Assembly (NCBI GenBank): GCA_013140935.1
Contig: JABFSD010000904.1
Coordinates: forward strand, 1-6,563
Length of the DNA stretch: 6,563 nt
Source of the DNA: Acidobacteriota bacterium
GTDB lineage: Bacteria; Acidobacteriota; Blastocatellia; RBC074
Reading direction: 5' to 3'
This document shows, piece by piece, positions 1-5,404 of the stretch. Within the stretch, counting starts at the first letter, position 1; each line of letters opens with the position of its first letter. Both the position numbers and the translations under genes were made by a program. The notes under the pieces are model-generated. The model was given only the letters and a program-made list of their open reading frames with translations. It was not told the DNA's origin and did not search any database.

Positions 1-39
1 GCCACAGCGCAGGACAAAGACCGCATCGCCGCGCAACGC
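1..39. other. Apparent inverted segment at the truncated end of the minus-strand gene
   Basis: After LEALR (residues 140-144) the minus-strand frame reads GDAVFVLRCG, which does not look like the family. The plus strand of 1-39 reads ATAQDKDRIAAQR, which is what I would expect to follow LEALR in this family. The inner end of the odd stretch is bounded by GCGCAACGC (31-39), the complement of the GCGTTGCGC encoding ALR. Either a short segment was inverted between inverted repeats, or the sequence folds back on itself at a contig end. The family expectation is from memory; the strand reading is direct. Confidence 0.45.
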
Positions 40-462
40 TTCCAACTTCACCGCGTAGCGTCCCGCCGGCTCATCCTTTTCCAGCGAACGTATTTCCAAC
101 CGATAACTGCCCGCGTCTTCCGCTACGAGCGCAACCTGCTCTGGCCCGAAAGAACCATTGAGCCCGTCCATTTTCACGAGTTGCTTTTCGTTCGGATCAA
201 AGAGTGCGACGACGACATCAATGCCGCGCTGTTCGACTACGATTTGGCAGAACTGATTCGCTGCGAGCGCGAGCCGGTAAGAATGTGCTTCGGCTCCGGC
301 CAGTTCGCGTTCGATGGATTGATTCGGTTCAAGCTGGCGTAACTCAGACTGCGGTTGCGCTGAAGCAGCGGGAAGCATTGCAACCAGTAGCAGCACATAG
401 AGTGCGAATAGGCGGCGTGGAAATTGAGTTGAACGGGCAGCCGGGTTGTCAGGGGTTACCAT
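1..462 (-). CDS. Secreted protein, N-terminal part, acidobacterial CHAT/TPR-protein type (cut by window edge)
   Basis: The reading frame is open for 154 codons from ATG at 460-462 to the window edge, so the C-terminus is missing. An AGGAAG Shine-Dalgarno lies at 467-472, 4 bases before the start. Residues 16-35 form a signal peptide (RR, then a hydrophobic stretch, then ASA|Q), so the product is exported. Residues about 46-142 form a beta-rich domain (LEPNQSIEREL, VVEQRGIDVVVALFDP, AGSYRLEIRSLEK, AGRYAVKLEAL) resembling the pre-peptidase C-like module at the front of many acidobacterial secreted proteins that continue into TPR repeats and a CHAT protease domain. The TPR and CHAT parts are not visible, so that full architecture is inferred from memory of the family. 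Residues 145-154 do not fit the family, while the opposite strand there does (see the feature at 1-39). The gene is divergent from the membrane-protein operon. Confidence 0.75.
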   Translation of the reverse strand, partial: MVTPDNPAARSTQFPRRLFALYVLLLVAMLPAASAQPQSELRQLEPNQSIERELAGAEAHSYRLALAANQFCQIVVEQRGIDVVVALFDPNEKQLVKMDGLNGSFGPEQVALVAEDAGSYRLEIRSLEKDEPAGRYAVKLEALRGDAVFVLRCG

Positions 463-531
463 AACGCTTCCTGTGTCAGTGCCAGGTAGGAATACAACTG
501 CGCTCAGGCCGTCAATTTACTCCGGCTGGCG

Positions 532-569
532 AAAAAATTCATGTGATGCCTTGCGAAGTTCTGCCAGTA
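532..569 (+). promoter_or_regulatory. Repeated upstream element, copy A (putative promoter/operator)
   Basis: First of three copies of a 38-bp element: an A-tract (532-537), TCATGTGATGCCTTGC (539-554), six variable bases, then CTGCCAGTA (561-569). It matches copy B at 33 of 38 positions and copy C at 33 of 38. It ends 54 bases before the ATG at 624. TGATG and CAGTA are separated by 16 bases, a spacing usual for the -35 and -10 blocks of ECF sigma promoters, and the A-tract could act as an UP element. That reading is inference; an activator or repressor site is equally possible. Weaker similarity to copy B continues upstream (511-531, 13 of 21) and downstream (GA-any base-AAC at 576-581). Confidence 0.65.
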
Positions 570-623
570 CGCAATGAAAACCAGGGCGAGCCGGAGCGGC
601 TGGCTTCGTGGAAGGAGAAAATT

Positions 624-1340
624 ATGGCTGAACAAATTGTTATTCGTGCGCCGGAATTCGATGCGCTGGTCGCGTATGGAATCGGCGGCCTGGCCGTGCT
701 GATGGCTGTGTTGTGCATCGTGTGTTGCTCTTTCGGCGACCGGCGGCGCGCGTGGCAGATGACGGTTGGCTTTGCGTTGTTGATGGGGCTAAGTGCGCTG
801 GCAGCCGCGACCGGATGGTTGACGCGCTTTGATGTATTGCCGCCGCCGATGCTGGCGATGTTTGTCGCGCTGCTCGTGATTTCATTGGCAGCAGGGCTTT
901 CGCGCTGGGGTTATCAGGTAGCGACCAACACTTCCTTGCTGGCATTGATCGGCTTGCAGAGCTTTAGGTTTCCGCTGGAGTTGGTGATGCACCATGCGGC
1001 GAACCGCGCCATCATGCCGGTTCAGTTGTCTTATTCGGGCTACAACTTCGACATTGTCACCGGCCTGGGAGCCGTCGTGTTGTTCACGCTGCTGTGGTTG
1101 AAACTCGACGTGCCAAGATGGTTCATCTGGCTTTGGAACCTTTGGGGCATGTATTGCCTGATGGTTATCGTCGTCATCGCCGTCGCTACTTCTCCGCTGA
1201 TACGGGCGTTCGGCAACGAGCCTGCCAAGCTGAATACGTGGGTGCTTTTCTTCCCTTATGTGTGGTTGCCGGTGGTGCTGGTGACGATAGCCATTACCGG
1301 CCACCTTCTCATCACGCGCAAATTGTGGAGGACTCAATGA
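624..1340 (+). CDS. Seven-helix membrane protein of unknown function
   Basis: The 238-residue product starts at ATG 624, with AAGGAG at 612-617 and a 6-base spacer. An in-frame GTG at 543 was not used because it lies inside repeated element A and has no Shine-Dalgarno. Hydrophobic segments suggest seven membrane helices at about residues 15-36, 45-66, 74-93, 103-122, 144-161, 166-190 and 206-230, placing the protein in the cytoplasmic membrane. Polar and aromatic motifs that look conserved lie around the fourth helix: QSFRFPLE (112-119), HH (123-124) and SGYNFD (138-143). The last helix holds FPYVWLPVVL. I do not recognise a named family and assign no function. Its stop overlaps the start of the DinB-like gene (ATGA at 1337-1340), so the two are probably translationally coupled and functionally linked. 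Element A lies upstream and is the likely promoter region. Confidence 0.88.
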   Translation: MAEQIVIRAPEFDALVAYGIGGLAVLMAVLCIVCCSFGDRRRAWQMTVGFALLMGLSALAAATGWLTRFDVLPPPMLAMFVALLVISLAAGLSRWGYQVATNTSLLALIGLQSFRFPLELVMHHAANRAIMPVQLSYSGYNFDIVTGLGAVVLFTLLWLKLDVPRWFIWLWNLWGMYCLMVIVVIAVATSPLIRAFGNEPAKLNTWVLFFPYVWLPVVLVTIAITGHLLITRKLWRTQ

Positions 1341-1990
1341 TGACTGATTTCACCAAACTGACGCTGGCTGAAATGCTGGCTGAGACTGAAGCGATTGCGG
1401 CGGATGCGCAACAATCCTTCGGCCACTTGAATGCCGAACAACTCAACTGGAAGCCCGCCGCCGCCGCGTGGAGCGTCGCGCAATGCCTGGAACACGTCAT
1501 GGCGAACGACCGCTTGATGTTGCAGGCGATTGATGAAGTCGTGTCGGGCAACCAAGACACGAGGCGCGCGAAGCTCTATGAGCGCCTGCCGGTGTTGCCG
1601 GGTTTGTTCGGCAAGCTGATGATCAAAGTCGTATCACCCGACTTCAAACAAAAATTGAAATCTCCGCCAGCGGGCAGACCCGCTACGAGCGCGATTGACG
1701 CGCAGGTGGTCAATCGCTTTCTGACGCATCAGCGCGACCTCGCCGAAAGAATCGAATGGATGGAACGAACAAGTGCGGAGCATATTGTGATCACTTCGCC
1801 CTTCGTCAGCTTGATTACGTATCGCCTGCTCGACGCCTGCCGCCTCATCGTCGCGCACGAACGCCGTCATCTGGCGCAGGCACAGCGGGTCGCACAACAG
1901 GTCGTCGCACAGCAGGTCGTCGCACAACAGGTCGTCGCACAACAGGTCGTCGCACAACAGGTCATGGATGCGTCCGGCTTCCCGCGTTGA
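1337..1990 (+). CDS. DinB/YfiT-like putative metal-dependent protein with a repeat tail
   Basis: The product has 217 residues. The start is ATG 1337 or the adjacent ATG 1340; GGAGG at 1327-1331 gives spacers of 5 or 8 bases. Family signs are the LNAEQLNWKPAAAAWSVAQCLEH segment (residues 31-53) and a C-terminal helix with HERRH (174-178). H53, H174 and H178 fit the three-histidine metal site of the DinB_2 four-helix bundle. Characterised relatives include thiol-S-transferases and damage-induced proteins, but the substrate here cannot be told. The fold appears to end near residue 184. It is followed by five copies of VAQQV (185-209) and a short MDASGFPR end, which the family does not need. The start overlaps the stop of the membrane-protein gene, so the two form one operon. 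The stop lies 8 bases from the stop of the convergent nuclease gene. Confidence 0.87.
   Translation: MMTDFTKLTLAEMLAETEAIAADAQQSFGHLNAEQLNWKPAAAAWSVAQCLEHVMANDRLMLQAIDEVVSGNQDTRRAKLYERLPVLPGLFGKLMIKVVSPDFKQKLKSPPAGRPATSAIDAQVVNRFLTHQRDLAERIEWMERTSAEHIVITSPFVSLITYRLLDACRLIVAHERRHLAQAQRVAQQVVAQQVVAQQVVAQQVVAQQVMDASGFPR
1889..1963 (+). repeat. Five-copy 15-bp tandem repeat within the DinB-like gene
   Basis: Five uninterrupted units of GTCGCACAACAGGTC begin at 1889, 1904, 1919, 1934 and 1949. The only difference is CAG for CAA in the second unit. Each unit encodes VAQQV. Because the unit is a multiple of three, gain or loss of copies changes tail length without shifting the frame. Near-identity at DNA level, including synonymous positions, points to recent slippage expansion. 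Confidence 0.95.
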
Positions 1991-1998
1991 GCCAAATG

Positions 1999-2874
1999 CT
2001 ATTGAGTGCCGTTGCTGGCTGGCTCTGTTGCCGCCGGTGCGTGTAAACCCAACCACGTTCGCAAGTCGTCCACCGTTTTGAAGGAGAACAACGCCTTAGC
2101 CAACGATTCGAGTTGGATGGGCGGCAGCGTGCGAACTTGCTCGCGCGTCGTCTGATCGGGCGGACCGAAAAGTTGCTCTAATTGCACGAGCAACAACTTT
2201 GCATTCCCTCGTTGCGTAATTTCCTGCCAGAACCAACCTTGTTCGATAACATCTGCGTTCATATCCCACCTCACGATTTGTTTAACGATTGCTTTGTCTA
2301 TGACCAGGCTTGCCATGAAAGCCAGCAGCGCTTCCATTTCCTGTAACGGCTCGTGCGCTCGAATGGTTTCAAGCGCGCGCCTGATCATCGGTATCTCAGC
2401 GCCGCCGCGCAGCACCGGCACGAAAGGCGCAAGGCCGGGAAAAGGCTGCCGCCAAACTTCTTCCACGTCAATCTCGGCGAAATTGATGACGCGAAAATCC
2501 TGATGCGCGCGTTGCCCTAAAAACTCTGCGTCATAAGCCGTTTCGATGACGGTTTCAGGCCCCGGCGGCAGCACGTTGACGACGACGCAATAGACCGGCA
2601 AGTCGTACTTTTCTTCGGCCAGTCCGGCGTAAGCACGCACGCGTTTCGGCATGCGTTTTTGCGGGCGCAATTGAAATTCGATGAGTACCAGAAACTCGCC
2701 GGTCACCGGCAGCGCTGCGCGCACCAACACGTCAGTCGCGCGATGCAACCATTGAAATTCGCCGGAAAGAATTTCGCGCGCCACTGCGTCGGGGCGGCCC
2801 GTCACCCACCGCACCCAATCATCGGGCGTCAGGCTGATGAGCCGCTTGCTGCCTATGTCAGTGTTCTTCGCCAT
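1999..2874 (-). CDS. Rpn/YhgA-like PD-(D/E)XK nuclease with DUF4351-like C-terminus
   Basis: The 291-residue product starts at ATG 2872-2874. Its N-terminal half fits the Rpn family of recombination-promoting nucleases, often annotated as putative transposase: residues 34-52 (EILSGEFQWLHRATDVLVR), then TGEFLVLIEFQ and MPKRVRAYAGLAEEKYDLPVYCVVV. D48 and the E66-x-Q68 pair are the likely PD-(D/E)XK metal-binding residues. Residues about 219-275 (NAKLLLVQLEQLFGPP to KTVDDLRTWL) resemble the DUF4351 helical tail common on these proteins in cyanobacteria and acidobacteria. It probably acts on DNA in the cytoplasm; the biological role of such single copies is unclear. No inverted repeats flank it, so I do not call it an insertion sequence. 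There is no good Shine-Dalgarno before the ATG, and a candidate promoter lies so close that the message may be leaderless. The gene lies divergent from the metallopeptidase and convergent with the DinB-like gene. Confidence 0.87.
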   Translation of the reverse strand: MAKNTDIGSKRLISLTPDDWVRWVTGRPDAVAREILSGEFQWLHRATDVLVRAALPVTGEFLVLIEFQLRPQKRMPKRVRAYAGLAEEKYDLPVYCVVVNVLPPGPETVIETAYDAEFLGQRAHQDFRVINFAEIDVEEVWRQPFPGLAPFVPVLRGGAEIPMIRRALETIRAHEPLQEMEALLAFMASLVIDKAIVKQIVRWDMNADVIEQGWFWQEITQRGNAKLLLVQLEQLFGPPDQTTREQVRTLPPIQLESLAKALFSFKTVDDLRTWLGLHAPAATEPASNGTQ

Positions 2875-2883
2875 CGGCAGGCA

Positions 2884-2912
2884 ACTTAACGCCGCCTTAC
2901 AAAAACTGTCAA
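2884..2912 (-). promoter_or_regulatory. Candidate sigma-70 promoter of the Rpn-like gene
   Basis: On the minus strand there is a perfect -35 hexamer TTGACA (2907-2912), a 17-base spacer and a weak -10 TTAAGT (2884-2889). Transcription would start near 2877, only about two bases before the ATG, which fits the lack of a Shine-Dalgarno. The -10 matches the consensus at only three positions, so this is tentative. Confidence 0.35.
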
Positions 2913-2928
2913 TTCATTCCACGCGCTG

Positions 2929-2966
2929 AAAAAAATCATGTGATGCCTTGCTGACTCCTGCCAGTA
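2929..2966 (+). promoter_or_regulatory. Repeated upstream element, copy B (putative promoter/operator)
   Basis: Second copy: seven A's (2929-2935), TCATGTGATGCCTTGC (2936-2951), six variable bases, then CTGCCAGTA (2958-2966). It ends 75 bases before the ATG of the metallopeptidase gene at 3042 and has the same orientation as that gene. The in-frame triplet after ATG CCT TGC is TGA here, so the conserved sequence is not a functional leader reading frame in this copy. Confidence 0.65.
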
Positions 2967-3041
2967 CGCAGCGACAACGATAGAGAAAACCGCGCGGCGC
3001 AAGCTGCGCATAAGGCAATCAACCAGCAGAAGGAGGTTTTG

Positions 3042-4901
3042 ATGTTCAAACAAAAATTATTTTGTCATTCACTGATCGCAGTCTTGTGGTTGACGAGTCT
3101 ACCGCTTGCACAAGCGCAGACCATTCCGGCGCGCGGGCGCATGGTTCCGCTTTCGACTTACCGCGACGATCCGTTCGTGCGCGCGGTGGATGTCGAGGCT
3201 TTGAACGCCGCCCGTTTCAGTCAGGTAGACGGACGGCGGCAACTGCGGGGCGATCTGGTCACGATTTCCGAAGAGTCGAAAATATACCGGTTCGACGAGC
3301 AGCTCCAGGAGTTCAAGCCTTTCGCCTGGAATCCCTGGCCGATAGAGCAGTGGGCCAATGGCGACGGAGATTTCAGTTTTCCCGACGAAGCGCGTTTCCC
3401 TTTGTTCAAACAGGAACGCGATGCCGAGGGCAAGGTCCTCTATCAGGACGGGCTACAGGTATGGACGCCGAACGAGTTGCGTTTGGGAGCGACCACGGCC
3501 TTCGCGGCGGCGCATGCTGCCAAAGACGCGGCGGAGGCCTGGGCCGGACGCGCCATCGCCTGGGGCGTGAATGGCACACTCGACATCGAGGCGCATGTCT
3601 TCATTGATTTCAACGCTTTCTACAGCGCGGGCACGCGCTCGCTGTTCTTTGCCGTCGTGCCGTATCGCTTGCCCGGCGAAACAGACATCAAGATTTTCGA
3701 GACGGCCACCTGTTGGGAGATGGTGGCGCACGAGTGTGGGCATGCGCTGCACGATGTGCTCAAGCCGAACATTGACCCGAGCGATCAGGGATTCAATACC
3801 TGGGGCGAGTCTTTCGGAGATCAGACCGCTATGTGGACTTCGCTGCAAACCCGGGAACGCGTGCGCAACCTACTGGCCGAGACAGGTGGAAACCTGAATC
3901 AGTCGAACTCCCTCACCCGCTTTGTCGAAGCCTTCGCCGCCTTGACCGGCAAAGGAACTGGCACTCGCGATGCCTTTCACGACCTGAAAATTTCCGACAC
4001 GACCGACGAAGTTCACGACCGTTCCCAGGTACTCACCGGCGCGGCTTATCAAATCTTCCTCACGATTTACGACGAACTGAAATGCGCAATGAACGAGGAA
4101 GACGCGTTGCAACAAGCCGGGCAGATCATGGGTTTCTTCCTGATGCGCGCCGCCGATTACTCGCCCGAAAACCAATTGACGTTGGAACACGTCGCCCAGG
4201 CTTACCTCAAAGTGGACAAGGAATTTTTCGGCGCGCGCTATCACGCGCGGCTCGTTGAAGAATTCACGCGGCGCGAAATCTTCGACGCTGATTCGGTGCG
4301 CGAGTGGCAAGCACACGAAGCCGCCCTGCCGCAACTCTGGCTGCGTCCGCAATGGTCGGACGAACGCATCGAGCAAGTGTTGAACGCCAATTTGAACAAG
4401 CTGGGCATCGGGCCGGACTTCGGCTTGCGGCTGCAAAGCGTCACACGTCTGCATAACTCCCGTTTACCGGTAAGCGGTAATCCCGCGCCGGCCATCGTGC
4501 GCTTACAACTCACACGTGGGCGCGGCGCTGACGCAGAGCCGCTCGACAATCACGGCCTGCTGGTCTTTCGCGCCAGCGGCATGTTGAGCGATTACCACGC
4601 GCCGCTGATGACCGACGAACAAACCGAATTGTTGCCGGATGTCTTCGCGCAAGCGCAGGCGCTGACGCAACTCAATCAGGCTGCGCGCTTACGGCTCGAC
4701 GATCACGGCGCGCCGCTCGCGCTGGTGCGCCAACCCGACGGGCGCGTGAGCGTCGCAGCGCGTGTGCTGCGCGGCGCGGGACTCAACACCTGGATGGAAG
4801 TTTTCACGCCCGAACATCCGCAAGGCGAGCGACGCGAGATTTTGATTTCGCCCCTGCCGCCTAACCCACGCATTCGCATTGCGGAAGAACTGCTCAAATA
4901 A
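3042..4901 (+). CDS. Secreted thermolysin-like (gluzincin) zinc metallopeptidase
   Basis: The 619-residue product starts at ATG 3042, with a perfect AGGAGG at 3031-3036 and a 5-base spacer. A signal peptide occupies residues 1-25 (KQK, hydrophobic core, AQA|Q), so it is exported. The thermolysin-type active-site pattern is present in order: N191-A-F-Y (substrate-binding NAF motif), H230-E-C-G-H234 (zinc ligands and catalytic Glu), W-G-E256-S-F-G-D260 (third zinc ligand and the Asp four residues on), and V-H325-D-R-S followed by GAAYQIF (the catalytic His on the second lobe). The E256-H325 gap of 69 residues is close to the 65 in thermolysin. No FTP/PepSY propeptide is evident between residues 26 and 180. 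Residues about 440-619 are a C-terminal extension I do not recognise. It probably degrades extracellular or periplasmic protein. The gene is monocistronic, with element B upstream and a strong terminator downstream. Confidence 0.88.
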   Translation: MFKQKLFCHSLIAVLWLTSLPLAQAQTIPARGRMVPLSTYRDDPFVRAVDVEALNAARFSQVDGRRQLRGDLVTISEESKIYRFDEQLQEFKPFAWNPWPIEQWANGDGDFSFPDEARFPLFKQERDAEGKVLYQDGLQVWTPNELRLGATTAFAAAHAAKDAAEAWAGRAIAWGVNGTLDIEAHVFIDFNAFYSAGTRSLFFAVVPYRLPGETDIKIFETATCWEMVAHECGHALHDVLKPNIDPSDQGFNTWGESFGDQTAMWTSLQTRERVRNLLAETGGNLNQSNSLTRFVEAFAALTGKGTGTRDAFHDLKISDTTDEVHDRSQVLTGAAYQIFLTIYDELKCAMNEEDALQQAGQIMGFFLMRAADYSPENQLTLEHVAQAYLKVDKEFFGARYHARLVEEFTRREIFDADSVREWQAHEAALPQLWLRPQWSDERIEQVLNANLNKLGIGPDFGLRLQSVTRLHNSRLPVSGNPAPAIVRLQLTRGRGADAEPLDNHGLLVFRASGMLSDYHAPLMTDEQTELLPDVFAQAQALTQLNQAARLRLDDHGAPLALVRQPDGRVSVAARVLRGAGLNTWMEVFTPEHPQGERREILISPLPPNPRIRIAEELLK

Positions 4902-4933
4902 GAATGGGAGTGATAGGAGTGAATGGGAGTGAT
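4902..4933 (+). repeat. 13-bp direct repeat in front of and within the terminator stem
   Basis: GAATGGGAGTGAT occurs at 4902-4914 and again at 4921-4933, with a related AGGAGTGA between. The second copy supplies most of the left arm of the terminator stem, so the first copy could form an alternative stem with the same right arm. This looks like a local duplication. Confidence 0.8.
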
Positions 4934-4971
4934 GGGGGCGCTTGCGCTCTCATCACTCCCATCACTTTTTT
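4923..4971 (+). terminator. Rho-independent terminator of the metallopeptidase gene
   Basis: The arms ATGGGAGTGATG (4923-4934) and CATCACTCCCAT (4951-4962) pair perfectly. The stem continues inward through 4935-4940 with 4945-4950 (including two G-U pairs) to a CTTG loop (4941-4944), the sequence of the stable CUUG tetraloop. CAC and six T's (4966-4971) follow. It starts 21 bases after the stop codon of the peptidase gene, so that transcript very probably ends here. Confidence 0.92.
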
Positions 4972-5035
4972 AACTCTCGTCATCTGAAGTCGGGACACTT
5001 TTTCAAAAGCGATGGGTAAGAAGAGGAAGGTTATT

Positions 5036-5187
5036 CGGCAAGTTTCAGGTGAGACCGAAAGTGCCTAACAGTTTCCAGCGAAAAGAAAATATGGGAAAAG
5101 AAGATAACCTTTGCTATTGCAGCATATTTTCCTTTCCCGCATTTTCCTTTTTGAGGAAAACTGTTAGGTGGCAGATGAAACTTGCCG
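5036..5187. repeat. Nested inverted repeats inside the MITE-like element
   Basis: CGGCAAGTTTCA (5036-5047) is a perfect 12-bp inverted match to 5176-5187. CCTAACAGTTTCC (5064-5076) pairs with 5155-5168 apart from one extra base. AAAGAAAATATG (5082-5093) is nearly complementary to the segment around 5122-5134. Together these arms fold the left half of the element into an interrupted hairpin. GGTTATTC also recurs as a direct repeat (5029-5036 and 5187-5194). Confidence 0.75.
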
Positions 5188-5193
5188 GTTATT

Positions 5194-5274
5194 CACAGCA
5201 AAAAAAGCAAGAAGGGCAAAAAACGCAAAAAGGTTTCGGTTTTTGCCTTTTTTGCGCTTCTTGTCTTTTTTGTG
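5194..5274. repeat. A/T-rich hairpin inside the MITE-like element
   Basis: The left arm (5194-5230; CACA, an A-run, GCAAGAAGGGC, an A-run, CGCAAAAA) is complementary to the right arm (5240-5274; TTTTTGCC, a T-run, GCGCTTCTTGTC, a T-run, TGTG). There are a few mismatches and small bulges around a loop of about nine bases. In RNA it would form a stem of more than 30 bp with A-runs on one side and U-runs on the other. It may therefore stop or slow transcription through the element. Confidence 0.75.
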
Positions 5275-5366
5275 GTAGCTCGCTTTCATCGTCAAACCTA
5301 TTGATTTTGAAAAAGTGTCCTGACTTCAGCTCTCGTCATTGGAAATTCAGCCCATCCGCCCAAATC

Positions 5367-5404
5367 GAAAAATTCATGTGATGCCTTGCGCAACCCTGCC
5401 AGTA
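5367..5404 (+). promoter_or_regulatory. Repeated upstream element, copy C (putative promoter/operator)
   Basis: Third copy: GAAAAA (5367-5372), T, TCATGTGATGCCTTGC (5374-5389), six variable bases, then CTGCCAGTA (5396-5404). It ends 85 bases before the ATG of the subtilisin-like gene at 5490 and has the same orientation. It lies only 27 bases downstream of the right target duplication of the MITE-like element, so that insertion may have displaced sites further upstream. The extended upstream similarity shared by copies A and B is not clear here. Confidence 0.65.

Larger units (their letters stand above)
4984..5329. mobile_element. MITE-like non-autonomous element, 346 bp, 10-bp target duplication
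   Basis: The terminal inverted repeats are 25 bp with one mismatch (4984-5008 and 5305-5329; outer bases CTGAAGTCGGGACAC left, with A for the first G of GGG on the right copy). They are flanked exactly by direct repeats CTCTCGTCAT at 4974-4983 and 5330-5339, the mark of transposition. Inside are further inverted pairs (CGGCAAGTTTCA 5036-5047 with 5176-5187; CCTAACAGTTTCC 5064-5076 with 5155-5168, one base unpaired) and a separate A/T-rich hairpin (5194-5274). Base composition is clearly more AT-rich than the neighbouring genes, and no plausible transposase is encoded. The element is therefore probably moved in trans by a transposase recognising these ends. The parent family is not identified; duplications of about this length occur in parts of the IS4 group, but that is only a suggestion. 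Confidence 0.88.

Noticed and set aside
204..464. Plus-strand reading frame opposite the secreted-protein gene.
   Set aside because: No family features; the minus strand has a signal peptide and a recognisable domain.
543..623. In-frame extension of the membrane protein to GTG 543, giving 265 residues.
   Set aside because: The extension lies in the repeated element, has no Shine-Dalgarno, and is polar and unlike a membrane-protein start; ATG 624 has a good AAGGAG at proper distance.
1889..1963. CRISPR-like array.
   Set aside because: The units are contiguous without unique spacers and lie in a coding region.
1634..2056. Reading frames in other phases over the 15-bp repeats (LLCDD and TGRRT repeats).
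   Set aside because: A 15-bp repeat stays open in many frames; only the VAQQV frame continues from a DinB-like domain and has a Shine-Dalgarno.
1999..2874. Rpn-like gene as the transposase of the 346-bp element.
   Set aside because: The family is a PD-(D/E)XK nuclease, not a known inverted-repeat transposase; the gene is about 2 kb away and has none of the element's ends around it.
3039..3041. TTG start one codon upstream for the metallopeptidase.
   Set aside because: It would be only two bases from AGGAGG; ATG 3042 has the right spacing.
5049..5381. A 110-codon plus-strand reading frame across most of the mobile element.
   Set aside because: It runs through the internal hairpins and the right inverted end and target duplication into copy C, has low-complexity composition, and shows no recognisable domain or Shine-Dalgarno; it is a by-product of the structure.
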